This document shows positions 1 to 10,825 of a stretch of DNA of 64,000 bases, piece after piece. The DNA comes from Numida meleagris (taxonomy: Eukaryota; Chordata; Aves; Galliformes; Numididae). Position 1 is the stretch's first letter; every line of letters begins with the position of its first letter. The stretch covers positions 71,159,405 to 71,223,404 of the forward strand of contig NC_034438.1 in the NCBI RefSeq assembly GCF_002078875.1, given 5' to 3'. The notes beneath the pieces are model-generated. The model was not told the origin of the DNA. It saw only the letters and a list, made by a program, of their open reading frames with translations, and ran no database searches. The position numbers and the translations under genes were made by a program.

Positions 1-515
1 AACATCTGAAACTAATTTGGTAGCTGAGGCACGTAACTGACACCTAGAGATAAAGGAATAGAAGGCTATAAGCCCCTAGTAAATGATTCTGCATCACCTC
101 AGATATTCATTCCATTTACACTTAGCCAAAGAACAGCACAAGGCTTTACACATAGCAACAGCTTAGTCATGCACTACGTATTGCTTGTGTACATGCTAGA
201 ATATAAGAGAGCAAGTATCCCGAAACACTAAGTAACTCCCTTTTATTCTAAGGCAGTCATGAAACTTCCTTACAATACCTTCATATTTTCACCATGGTAT
301 TTGTATGTAAGTGCTGTAATATAGCAAAAGAGAGAGAAAATGAAAAATGTCTTTTATTTGTGATCATCTAGCCAGAACCTTCATATCAGAGGTTTCTCCA
401 GCTTTTCACTCTGGATGTGTTGCTTGGAATGTTTCAGGCTAAGCTTCACTTTTATTGTATTTCATTTTATTTAACTGCCCATTGTCTTTTTGTGTCTTCT
501 TTCTGCTTTTGACAG
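1..515. other. unique AT-rich sequence, no gene seen
   Basis: No repeat or convincing coding signal was found. The last 50 bases are a long pyrimidine-rich run ending in CAG at 513-515, which reads as a strong 3' splice site for the next entry. Confidence 0.5.
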
Positions 516-812
516 ATCCTACCTAGCATTGCTGTCTGACATTGTGGTTACAGTAGTGTTACTATCACTCAGAGAATCAATGCAGTTCTGGCTTTCAGTA
601 ATAGAAATACGATGGCCCTATCAGGGGGTTTTCCTCAGTCTCTTCATTAGCTCAGATTCCAAAATAGCACCAGAAATGTTTGCCATTAGAAGAAAAGACA
701 GCATTTTCTATGTAGAGTATTGTGATTACCATAGGCAGGGACTAGTGATTTTGTAAAAGATGTTCTCTGTCCTTTAGAGTTACTTGTGGAAATAAAGAAT
801 ATGCAACACTAT
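516..812 (+). other. candidate terminal exon of an unknown transcript
   Basis: A pyrimidine tract at about 479-511 followed by CAG at 513-515 is a good 3' splice site, with a plausible branch point (TTAAC) near 472. From 516 the reading frame stays open for 79 complete codons to TAA at 754-756. An AATAAA signal lies at 791-796, about 35 bases past the stop. Acceptor, open frame, stop and polyadenylation signal occur in the order expected of a last exon. The predicted peptide has a hydrophobic first half and a basic and aromatic C-terminal part that I do not recognise. There is no in-frame ATG near the acceptor, so if real it needs an upstream exon outside the window. It could equally be a noncoding RNA exon or chance. 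Confidence 0.25.
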
Positions 813-1887
813 AAGGTTTGGAGCAATGGAGAATAGTGTCCTCCACCACTGAGATCCCCGAATTTATCAGCTTAGATACTAAACAAAGTTTGAAAGAAAA
901 TTGTTATATAGAAAATATAAATGAGTCAAGTGTGATAAAGTTTGGGGACATAAAAAAAAACCACATGGTTTCTTCTGTTTATCTACCAGCCATCAAATAC
1001 ATGCTCCTCATCTCTGATTGCAACGTATGGTATTTTGGATTAGATTTCCCTCGGTGCTTTCAAATGCTGGGGAGAAATAGCTGTGTCTGAGGCATACTTG
1101 GCTTCAGGTAAAGAGAGAAAGCTATAGCCTGTGTGAATGCCAGTTTGAGCCAATTATAACTCAAATGATTATTCTTGGCATTAAAAAACAACAACAAAAT
1201 CAATGCAAAGTACAAATCCACATCAATTTATTTGTAATTCGTTAGTTCTTCTGGATGGAGGCTTAACTAATACTGGGCATATGGAGGAGAGTTTTATGTT
1301 TATTTGAAGTAGATACATTAAATACAGAATTAATTGATTTTTAAAACCTTAGTAAGGTAAGAGGAAAAATATTTAAAGACGGTGTTCTGCCATGTAAAAA
1401 TAAGAAATTTGCTAATTATGCTTCAAATACAGTTTATGTTGTCACTTATTTGAAGTATGCCTAAAATACATTTCCCACAGCTCTAGTAAGTGGCAGGAAA
1501 TGACTGATTTTCCATGTGTGAACACGTTGTGAATACGTTCTAGCTATGTTTTCTGATCTCACCTCAGGTCCATTCGTTCACCTGTTGTAGATTTAGAAAT
1601 GTTTCAGTTGCTATCCTAGGTGTATTGAAAGGAGTGATCATCTTATCTCATGTGAACTCAGTGCAGAAAAAGCACATAAGAGTTTGTAGCTGATGATACT
1701 AGGAAGAAAGCAATACTTGGAAATTTATGTGCATGTGTTTAGTTTGATCAGTTGTTACTAACTTTAGCCATACATATTTTGGAAACAATTGTCCCTCAGT
1801 TGACTAAATCTGATCTGTTAGGAAAATTAGATGGGATACTCATTGCTCTGTTCCTACTGGATCAGAGTAGGATTATAACTGAGTTAT
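813..1887. other. unique AT-rich sequence
   Basis: No repeat, RNA gene or convincing coding signal was seen. Short open frames here have no splice or codon support. Confidence 0.45.
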
Positions 1888-1938
1888 AAGTTTCCATGGA
1901 AATAAATAGGAAGCATTACTTTCATAACAACATATGTA
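1888..1938 (+). mobile_element. Galluhop mariner 3'-end fragment
   Basis: The phrases tttccatggaaataaatagg and gcattacttt match the 3' terminal region of Galluhop as also seen at 35147-35192 and 12033-12078. Only about 50 bases remain, with no transposase sequence. It is probably a heavily truncated relic. Confidence 0.6.
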
Positions 1939-2015
1939 AATAAATAATAGTAGTGTCGTCTTGATCCTTTGGCTTAGCATTATTGGGGTATATCTATGTA
2001 AGTGTATGCATAGAT

Positions 2016-2041
2016 GTATATATATACAGAGAGAGAGAGAA
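2016..2041. repeat. TA/GA microsatellite
   Basis: A short TA run passes directly into a GA run of about seven units. It is a compound microsatellite in unique sequence. Confidence 0.8.
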
Positions 2042-2833
2042 TACATAAGCTGCATGTATATGTACATTAACACATAAATACACACGTATAAGTAGCATCT
2101 GTCCACATGACTATAGGTAGTAAGGCATTATGAGCGATTAATAGCTTAGGATAGGAAATGAAAAATATAGTATGTACTTAGTAAAAGACAAGCTAATAGG
2201 AATGAAGACAGATGTTGTTTAAATGATTTTGTTAAGTACAAATACCACAGTTTACTCTAGGCTGTTGTTAAAAGAAACCATTTTTTTTCAAGTGCATGGT
2301 GAAAGCTGCAGCTTTTCAGTGCCCCAGTGAACATCATTACCTTAATATAGTGAACTTAGCATATTTGTCTGTCATTACCAAACCTCACAATATTCTGATT
2401 AATGATGCATACTGCAAGTCTCACAGATGCCAGCCAGATGTTCAGAGAAAACCAATGTTTTCTGGCTTAGGAATAAACATATTGACACACCTAGTGGAAC
2501 AAATGGAAAGTATTCCTACATTAATTTTCTATATACCTTCAATTTCTTTTTAGTTAGACTATACTGATGACACAACACCCCATGCACTTCAGCCTTCAAG
2601 ATAAAACAAGAGATGCGAAGACTGTACAAATAATTAAAAGCAAAAGTGGGCCTGTTACTGGGAATAACTTTTGCTATAAGGTACTCCCCTACCTCTTCCA
2701 TCTGGCTTCCTCTCAGAGCAAGATGCCTCAGTACTCAGCTCCCAGTTTCCAAAGAGGAAAGAGAAGAAGGAGATGCTGTCAGCACTGTTTCCAGCCAGGA
2801 ACAGGGGCAGGCAGCTCACAGTCGCAGACATAT

Positions 2834-2886
2834 CATAAAATCACCAAGGGCTGGAAAAGACCTACTAGACCATCCAGTCCATATCT
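2834..2886 (-). mobile_element. CR1 3'-end fragment
   Basis: Contains the reverse complement of the CR1 3' segment (ggaaaagacc...ccagtcca) next to a degraded terminal repeat (cataaaatcacc). It is about 50 bases, severely 5'-truncated. Confidence 0.55.
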
Positions 2887-3244
2887 GCCCTTCTAATCTG
2901 TGTTTCTACTTGTGTATATACTTCTGCTATTGCAAAGAGAAGAGATGGGCTTCTTTTCTATGCTGTCTACCAAATGCACAGCAATAATTGTTCCACCTGC
3001 ACAGACAAGTCAGTAAGTCTAGGCTGGCTTGTTACTTCAGGAGGACAGAGAGCTGTAATGGCTCAAAATAACTTTTCAAATCTAAAAAAAAAGAATTGCT
3101 TTGTCCATTTGGTGGGAAAAATAAAATGATGTACAGGGCTTGCATGAACTCAAATCCTGCCGTTATGGACTGCGTGCAGATAATGCCTGCAGGTTGTGCA
3201 GTATGGAAACCCTGAGCTTTAGCTGGATGCTGTTTAAAAGCCTT
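2887..3244. other. unique sequence
   Basis: Nothing recognisable was seen in this stretch between a CR1 scrap and a deleted mariner copy. Confidence 0.4.
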
Positions 3245-3707
3245 ACAACACAATAACACTATTTGATAGAGCTACAAAACACTCTTTTTCAAAATAGTCA
3301 CCACCACTGGCTATGCATTTTCACCACTGATGAACGGAAGCCACTCCCACTGATGAGGCAACTCACTGTCACTGTCACCACTGCTGAAATGCACCGCCCA
3401 GCACCTCACTGTGATAAGATCCACAGTTATTTATCTTCATAACTGTTCAAAAGACATCAAAGAATGTCAGTGGGTGCAATTTTTTTTTTTTCACATGGAA
3501 GAATTCGGCGCCACAAATTTGTTTCACTCACACAGCCAGGTCTGACGTCATTCTGTCAGACTGCCTCTCTGCTGCCATCTGTCACACAACAACAAAATGT
3601 AATGGAATACTGGTGGGAAGGTTCAGTGTCTACTGTCAGACTACTTACATACACCTCTGACATATTATGGACCGCATAATAAAATAGGAGGCATTACCTT
3701 TGGAGAA
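3245..3707 (-). mobile_element. Galluhop (Mariner1_GG) internally deleted copy
   Basis: Read on the minus strand, the element begins with the inverted-repeat region (reverse complement of aaaataggaggcattacc at 3681-3698). It continues through the 5' UTR and the start of the transposase, then jumps to the transposase C-terminal end and 3' UTR (reverse complement of aacactatttgatagagc at 3256-3273). The central catalytic part is missing, and the 3' inverted repeat is lost near 3245. A T run at 3480-3492 lies inside the former N-terminal coding part. It is nonautonomous and cannot encode transposase. Confidence 0.8.
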
Positions 3708-3911
3708 ATTGAAGATATCTAGGGGCAAAGACCTTCTGTTTCTTTTTTCCTGTTTGTGAAGTTTCTGTAATGCTTTTGCTACAGAACATTTGCTGGTCCT
3801 CTTTCAGGGAGTAGTGATAGGAAACAGATTGTAGGCACAGGGAGAGACGAAGACCTGCCACAAAAGCATACTTTAAATGGTATCAGACTGGTTTCTAACA
3901 GTATCCAGTAT

Positions 3912-4466
3912 TCCATAGAATGATAGAACAACCAAGGTTGAAAAAGACCTCCAAGATCATCTAGTCCAGTCTTCTACCCACCACCGATATTTCCCCACTG
4001 AGCCATGTCCCTTAGTACAACATTAAACATTTCTTGAACACCTCTAGGGACAGCGACTCCACAACCTCCCTGGGCAGCCTGTTCCAGTGTGTAACCACTC
4101 TTACAGAGAATAATTTTTTCCTGATATCCAAACTGACCCTCCCCTGGAGCAACATGAGGCCATTCCCTCTCGTCCTATCATTACTTACACAGGAGAGGAG
4201 GCTGACCACCACCTCACCACAACCTCCCTTCAGGTCCTTGTAGAGAGCAATAAGGTCTCCCCTGAGCCTCCTTTTCTTCAGATGAAACAATCCATGTTCC
4301 CTCAGCCACTTCCCATAAGACTTGTGCTCCAGAACCCTCTCCAGCTTTCTTGACCCTCTCTTGACTTTCTCCAGGGCCTCAATGTCCTTCTTGCAGTGAG
4401 GGCTCCAAAACTGAACATAGTACTCAAGGTGCAGTCTCACCAGAGCTGAGTACAGGGGGATGATCA
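3912..4466 (-). mobile_element. CR1 LINE, 5'-truncated, 3' part of ORF2
   Basis: The 3' end is at 3912-3930 with a degraded ATTCTATG repeat, and the body runs to about 4466. The minus strand has a 151-codon open frame (4467 to 4012) that is the C-terminal part of CR1 ORF2, downstream of the reverse transcriptase palm. Recognisable strings include [18 protein letters not shown] near the start, [19 protein letters not shown] and [20 protein letters not shown]. It has no start of its own, no RT catalytic box and no promoter, so it is a dead insertion and not a host gene. The uninterrupted frame suggests moderate age. Confidence 0.9.
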
Positions 4467-4686
4467 AAACATGTTCACTGAAGAAAGAAGCCTTGTTGTG
4501 CCTGATGAATAGCTGTACTTACACCACCCTCTTCAAAGCCTACCATTTTCATGGTGTCAGTAAGGAACTGTCCTGCTGGGAGCAACCCAGTCATGAATCT
4601 GGCCAGGACAATATTCAGTTCTTCCTATTTGACCTGCTAGACAAGAAAGGAAGCTGACTTTCATGTCCACCTACATTTAGAGTCAA

Positions 4687-4988
4687 GAATCATAGAATCA
4701 TTAAGGTTGGAAAAGACATCTAAGATAATCTTGTACAACCATCAACTCATCAACAGCACATCCTCTGAACCATGTCCCTCTGTGCCACATCTACACATTT
4801 CTTGAACACCTCTAAGAATGTCAACTCCAACACTTCCCTGGGCAGCCTGTTCCAGTGCTGAACACTCTTCTGGAGAACAAACTAATATCTGACCTGAACC
4901 TCTCCTGGTGCAACTTGAGGCCATTACCTCTCATCCTATTTCTAGTTACCTGGGAGATGAGGCTAACCACCCTTGACCCCCTCTGCAG
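4687..4988 (-). mobile_element. CR1 LINE 3' fragment
   Basis: Starts with the reverse-complement terminal repeat (atcatagaatcattaaggtt) and continues through the usual CR1 3' segments (cctgggcagcctgttccagtg; ttgaggccattacctctc) until similarity stops near 4988. It lies only 220 bases from the previous CR1 and in the same orientation. Confidence 0.9.
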
Positions 4989-5159
4989 TAGAGTTATCAT
5001 ATTTGTCATTGATTCAGAATGTATCTTCTCTTTCTTGAGCAGCAAGATGCACAATGATAATGACTGTGTTGTTCTCTGAACAAGAGAAGGAACCGTTGTA
5101 ATTTAGGGCTTACTTGGATCTGTGGGTAAGATTCTGTTTTCTCAGATTCACAGTGGTGA

Positions 5160-6386
5160 AATCATAGAATCAGAATAGTTTGAGTTGGAAGGGATCCTTA
5201 AAGGCCATCTAATCCAACTGTCCTGCACTGAACAGAGACATCCACAGCTAAATCAAGGTGCTCTGAGCCTGGTTCAGTGTGACCTTGAATGTCTGCAGGC
5301 AATCACCACATACCTGAGCAACCTGTTCAGTGCTTCACGACCCTTAGTGCATAGAACCTTTTACATATATACAGTCTAAACCACCCCTCTTCTAGTTTGA
5401 AGCCATTTCCCCTTGTTCTGTCACAACAGACCAGCTAAAGAGTCTGTCCCCTTCTTTCTTACAGCTCCCCCTCCTCCCCCTCCCCCCCCCTTTCACTACT
5501 GAAAGGCTGCTATCAGGTCACATCCTTTCAGGACAGGCCTTCTGTTCTCCAGGCTGAACAGCCCCAGCTCTCTCAGCCTGTCTTTGCAGGGAGGTGTTCC
5601 ATCCCCTGGATCAATTCTGTGTCCCTCCTCAGGACACACTCCAACAGCTCCATGTCTCTCTTGTACTGAGGACTCCACATCTGGACACAGTCCTCCAGAT
5701 GACATCTCACCAGTGCAAAGTAGAGGGACAGGATCACCTTCCTTGACCTACTAGACACATTTCGTTAGATGCAGCTGAGAATACTGTTGGCCCTCTGGGC
5801 CGTGAGGGCACATTGCTGGCTCATGTCTAGTTTACTGTCAACCACCAGTACTCCCAAGTCCTTTTTGGCAGGGCTGTGCTCTTCCTTCATCCCCCAGATT
5901 GTACTGACAGTGAAGGGCTGCCATCATCTAGATGCAAGACTTTGCACTTGGATTTATTGAACGTCATGACGTTCACCTGGGGCCACTCTTTGTGCCTGTC
6001 TAGGCCTCTCTGAAATGCATCCCATCCATCAAACATGTTGACTGCACTAGTGCCATCTACAAACTTGCTGAGGATGCATTCAGTCCCATAATCAATGTCA
6101 TTGCTGGAGGTGTTAAAAAGCACTGGTTCCAGTACTGACCCCTGAGGGACACCACGTGTCCTTGATCTCCATCTAGGCATTGAGCCACTGACCATCACCC
6201 TCCAGGTGCAATCTCATAACCAGTTCTTCATCCACTGAACACCCATCAAATCCACATCTTTCCAATCTGAAGAGAAATGTGGGGACTGTGTTAAAGGCCT
6301 TACTGAAGTCCAGATAGATGATATAATTGGCTCTTCCCTTATCCATTGGTGCAGCTACACCACCATAGAAATGTCAGTGCAAGTTA
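5160..6386 (-). mobile_element. CR1 LINE with broken reverse transcriptase, 1.2 kb
   Basis: The 3' end (aatcatagaatcagaatag) is at 5160 and the sequence extends to about 6386, reaching the RT palm of ORF2. On the minus strand the segment around 6198-5887 reads GVPQGSVLEPVLFN, an RT motif, followed by KFVDG at the catalytic box (6063-6052). There the second aspartate of the usual FxDD is glycine. Several frameshifts break the frame between the RT and the 3' end. A cytosine-rich run at 5467-5490 is an expansion inside this copy. The element is dead and 5'-truncated. Confidence 0.9.
5467..5490 (-). repeat. C-rich tract, possible G-quadruplex on the minus strand
   Basis: Cytosine runs of 5, 2, 5 and 9 are separated by single thymines. 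Read on the minus strand this gives guanine runs long enough for four G-tracts of three or more with very short loops. Confidence 0.6.
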
Positions 6387-7073
6387 TCAACAAAACATAA
6401 ACTAAGACCACTAGACATACTCTCCCTAGTTCACCTGTGCTTATTCTATGGTATTAGACATCTAGGATTTCAGGAAGGTAAAATAAATCTTGATTCAAGT
6501 TGTACCAGTGGACATTAACTCCAATGATTAGTATTACCAGTCATTTAAATAGGGATGATAAATACAGAAATCCTTTTGTTTTGGTTGATGGGGAAAGTGG
6601 AATATATGAGCCGGAAAGTGAAATATGATAATTTTGTTTGTAGTTTACATAATGTGTGGGAATGAAATGTTATCTTGGGGCCATAAATATTTCCTGGTGA
6701 TTACTGATCAATATTCATGATGATACAGATATGCATTGTAGCTTTTCAATCCATTGACAAATGTGAACAGTGTTACTATAAAATCAAAGGTAAATTCCAG
6801 AGTTCTGTATCTTGTCTCCATGTTGTTTCTATTATCAGTAAAGTACCCTTCTGCAGCAGAATAATATTGTTGGTTATTTTCATTGTAATTTATATCATTT
6901 ATTTAAAAAAAAAAATTGCTAATTTCAAAACTTCATCTGGTCCTATACAAACTTCTCATAAAGATAAACATTAACATCATAGCTGATTTCAAAAACATAC
7001 TCACCATTTTTCCAGATTTCATGTTGGACAAAAGCATTTCATGAATCAGGTTTACTAAATGTGTTTTTGCTTT

Positions 7074-7126
7074 ACTGTTAATATTAAGATATTAAGTATC
7101 TATTAAGATACTGTTAATATTAAGAT
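7074..7126. repeat. short direct duplication in AT-rich DNA
   Basis: The 17-base string ctgttaatattaagat(a/g)t occurs twice about 36 bases apart. The spacer holds a small inverted repeat, agtatct/agatact. Confidence 0.6.
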
Positions 7127-8156
7127 GTAACCTTGGGTAGTGAATGAAGTAGTCTTGAGTTTGATTTCATCCTTAATATTTTTGGTAGTTTTAAGAGGAA
7201 AAAAAGAAGTTAATATTCAAAACACTGGTGCCTTGCGCATTATTAAAACCTGCATTTGTTGCCACAATTACACATCAAGGTTTTACACAGGACTAGACTT
7301 ATGCTCCACGTATAACAGATGTGTGAATACACCTCTTTCACAGCAGCAGGTGGAAGGAATTACGACTTCCCATACCCCTGTAGAAGACTACTCAGAGGGG
7401 ACAAAACACATTATGTCCTGTCTTAAAAGACTGCAAAATTACTTTTTCTTTCAAGAGTATGAATCCTAGAGTGAACTGAATTAGTCCCAGGTCTCAGTCT
7501 GAGTTATCTGCACAAGTAGCTTAAAACTAAGATTTCTCTTGTCTTTAGAGACTCGGTACTTACCCCTTCCAGCACTTCAGAAGTGACCCAGTTCAAATGC
7601 ATGACTGCATTTCTGTTGAATTAGACAGAACATTGTATGGAGCTCATCAGACGCAATGGAGTTTGCCTACATGAAATTAATATGTCAAAATGTTTTGACC
7701 AAATTCTAACTCACAGTGTGGGTTTGTATCAGTTCAGTGCTTTGTATTAGGCAAATGCAGCCTTTTCAATCTAATGCTGGGAGACCTAAAAATGGATATT
7801 GCTGAACTACTCCTCAGTGAGAGATTCTGCTTCCTTTTCTTAACTCATAGGTGCTTCTCTTACCATCTGATTTTGTATGAAGGGACAGCACACGGAGATG
7901 AGCTCTAATTCAGCTGTCTCATTAATCTCTATTTAAAAATATTTGATATCTTCTAAAGATCTATTGGTCTAAACTCAGGGGAATGGAGTACTGTATTTCT
8001 TATTTGGAAAATGAAAAGCTTGTCCACTCTTCTCTCTGCCTACCTTGGAGCAGTGAAAAGGAACATACATACCAGTTTTTAAGATTTTGTAAGGTACCAA
8101 TGCCAATCTGTCTCCCTGAACTGCTAGACAAAAGACATCATATGTACACACATGGT

Positions 8157-8181
8157 ACATGATATGTACCACATATCATGT
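8157..8181. repeat. perfect inverted repeat
   Basis: acatgatatgt and its exact complement acatatcatgt are separated by three bases. An outer, overlapping pairing (tgtacacacatg with catgtgtaca) could form an alternative hairpin at 8143-8186. Confidence 0.7.
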
Positions 8182-9689
8182 GTACACAGTGTTCAAGGGG
8201 ATGACAGACACCTTTCCATAAATTTGATCTACTGATTTGTGCATTGCTTTCAATGTCTCGCTTTCAATGGGACCAGAAAGCCATGGATATTTGATGGACT
8301 GCGTGCAGAAATGCTAATGCAGCCCGAACACTGACTGCTCATCTAGGAAAGCACACAAGAAAGCTGTAGCAAGAAGCAGGCTATTCTAACTGAGGGAAAG
8401 GTGGCACTGATAGAAGTGCTAGCATGCCAAGCATTCCTTTTCACAGTGCTTCTCATGCTGAGGAGATGCCATCAAGTTTGTTAGGCTGCAGCTGTGTCTG
8501 GCCTTTATAGAAATACAGTCACCAGTGGTGAAGGCTGTTTGCATGCCCACACAAAGACGTGCATGCACATACTATACATAATCTGAAATTCAGAAAAGGA
8601 AAGCACTTCATCGAGCAATCTGCATTATGGTCTCATTGGGTGGGTAAATGGGAGCAGTGCATAATTCTATCTCATAAACTCTCCAGATAGCTATGTGACA
8701 GCAGAAAGCAACATCATTTTTCTATTAGTTAAATTTCTGTTGTCATCTGAGAGCACTAAAGGTCCAGAGAAGCATGACACTAGAGTACACAATGTGCTAT
8801 GATGCAGTAGGTGAATTCATTTATCACTTTCTCTTTACCACTCTTTATAGGTAAGCTAAGTTTAATAGCTTTTTCAGCACCACTCGCATACCTTCTCCAG
8901 TGTCTGAATTTCTTGATTTCAGCAGCCTTAAAATTGTGCTCTGGTAATATATTCCCTAATTTACAGAAAAAGATGCATATGTGATTTTTTTATTATGCAG
9001 TTTAATCTTTTAAAATTTTTTTATAGTTCTTTTTCTGTTCTCTAGTTGTATACTCTTTTCTATCTAATCTGCATAAACTATTTTTTCATGTGTTATAGCT
9101 ATCCAAGCCAACAGATGGTGCCGTGTATAACAATTTTATGATATTGTATAACAAAAATATATATTACAACTAAACTGTACATGTAATTATTTTGTTAGGT
9201 AATAAATGTAAAAAGTGAAGTTCATAGTAATAAATGGTTATCATAAAAATTAGAAGGAAAAACAGTAAGTGCTGAGAGTCACTGATAAATATTCACTTCA
9301 GCCTGCAGATGGGGAAGGACAGAGTTATATACATAAATCTGCCTACAGTGTCAACACTACTGCTCTCAAACAAGAAGATCTTTTGCAAAATCAGGTCTGC
9401 AAGTTGGTAGGTTTTATGCACACTAAAATTATCACTATCTGGTCTGGTTTCCGCTCGCTGGAACTTACAGATTTTATCTACATCAGAACATAAAAATGTA
9501 GTAAGCTATAGGTGCACATATAACATCTATAGGCCTACTAAAATAAACACTTTTGAAATATGATTTTAATTAAAATTCACTGGTATTCAGTAGTATCAAT
9601 GTTGTGATGTGTACTACTATTTCAGCATGCAAGCAAAGCAGTAAGTTATTGATACAGCTCAAGTATATGAAATTGATCGTGTGCATAAT

Positions 9690-10548
9690 AACATGCAGAA
9701 CGGTAGCAAGATGGTTGTCACAGCCAGGGAGTTGTTGTCAATGGCTCTATGTCAAGGTGAAAGCCAGTCATGAGTGTGTACCCCAGGGGTACATGTAAGG
9801 ACTGGTGCTCATCAGCATCATCCATGACATAGGCAGTGGGACTGAGTGTATTCTCAGCATATTTGTTGATGACGCTAAGCTAAGTGGTGCAGCTGACATA
9901 ATAGAAGGGAGATATACCATCCAGAGGGACCTGAATACACTTGAAAATTGGGCACACAAGGATCTAATGAGGTTCAACAAGCACAAGTGCAAGATGTTGC
10001 ACTTGGGTTGAGGCAATACCAGATACAAGTATAGAGTGGGAGAAGAACTTAACTAAGAGCAGACCTGCCAGGAAGGACTTGGGGATCCTGATGGATGAAA
10101 AGCTGAACATGAGCCAACAGCGTGCTCTTACAGTCCATAAGGCCAACAGTATCCTGGGCTGCATCAAAAGACAGGTGGCCAGCCGGGCAGTGAGGTGATT
10201 GTCCCCCTCTACTCTTCCCTTCTGTGGGCCCTTGTCTACAGCACGAGAAGGATGATGAGCTGCTGGAGCAGGTCCAGAGGAGGACTTCAAAGATTATCAA
10301 AGGGCTGGAGAACCTCTCCTCTGAAGAAATGTTGAGGGATTTGGGCATGCTCAGTTTGGGGAAGAGAAATATCTGAGGAGACCTTATTACAGCAGAAGTT
10401 GAAGGGAGTTTAGATGAAGTGGGGGGAATGACTTTTTACATGGTCTGATAGTGATAGGACATGAGGGAATGGCTTTAAACTAACAGAAGGAAAATTTAGG
10501 TTAGATGTTAGGAAGAAACCATTTACATAAAACAGTGGTGATTCTTTG
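9690..10548 (+). mobile_element. CR1 LINE, RT to ORF2 C-terminus, 3' end missing
   Basis: Similarity to CR1 ORF2 starts near 9690 and ends abruptly near 10548, before the 3' UTR and terminal repeats. An open stretch from 9805 to 10011 reads TECILSIFVDDAKLSG, with the RT catalytic box FVDD at 9862-9873 intact, then FNKHKCKMLHLG. Frames are broken on both sides (for example the stop at 9796-9798). Later parts, such as agcagacctgccaggaagga and gtgctcttacagtccataag, follow the normal CR1 order. CR1 insertions normally keep their 3' ends, so losing the 3' end implies a later deletion or interruption. The adjoining LTR piece is a candidate cause. Confidence 0.85.
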
Positions 10549-10578
10549 AAAAGACTCTCAGTATTTTCTGTGGGCCTA

Positions 10579-10786
10579 TTGTCTTAGTTTCATCTGGGAT
10601 AGAACTGTTTTTTTTTCAGTGTCTGGTATGATGCTGTGTTTTGGTTCCAGGAGAAAAACAATGTTGATAACACATTGATGTTTACAGTTACTGCTAAGCA
10701 GTGTTGTACAGAGCCAAGGCCATTCTAAAACAAGGGCCCAAGGAACTGGGAGGTAGCAAAGAATAAGGACAGTTGACTTAAACTGA
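10579..10786 (+). mobile_element. ERV LTR fragment, ERVL-like
   Basis: The segment from gtcttagtttcatctgggat through ctggtatgatgctgtgtttt, gttgataacacattgatgtt and gacagttgacttaaactgaa follows the order of a common avian ERVL-type LTR. Only the first part of the LTR is present, with no polyadenylation end and no internal viral genes. The family name is from memory and unverified. Confidence 0.55.
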
Positions 10787-10825
10787 ATAACACATAACTA
10801 AGCCAAGTGTGGTAATGCAAATGCT

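Larger units (their letters stand above)
6387..9689. other. unique AT-rich sequence
   Basis: No gene or clear transposon was recognised in these 3.3 kb. Local structure consists of a short direct duplication at 7074-7126 and a palindrome at 8157-8181, both listed separately. Open frames are short and lack supporting splice signals. Confidence 0.4.

Noticed and set aside
2567..2987. Two overlapping open frames of 109-113 codons as a gene
   Set aside because: They are in different phases, without splice signals, and run into a CR1 scrap at 2834.
4012..4467. 151-codon minus-strand open frame as a gene
   Set aside because: It is the C-terminal part of CR1 ORF2 inside a truncated CR1 insertion.
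3165..8309. A 16-base match (atggactgcgtgcaga) at 3165 and 8294 as a repeat family
   Set aside because: Flanks do not align, and one such match is expected by chance in 64 kb.
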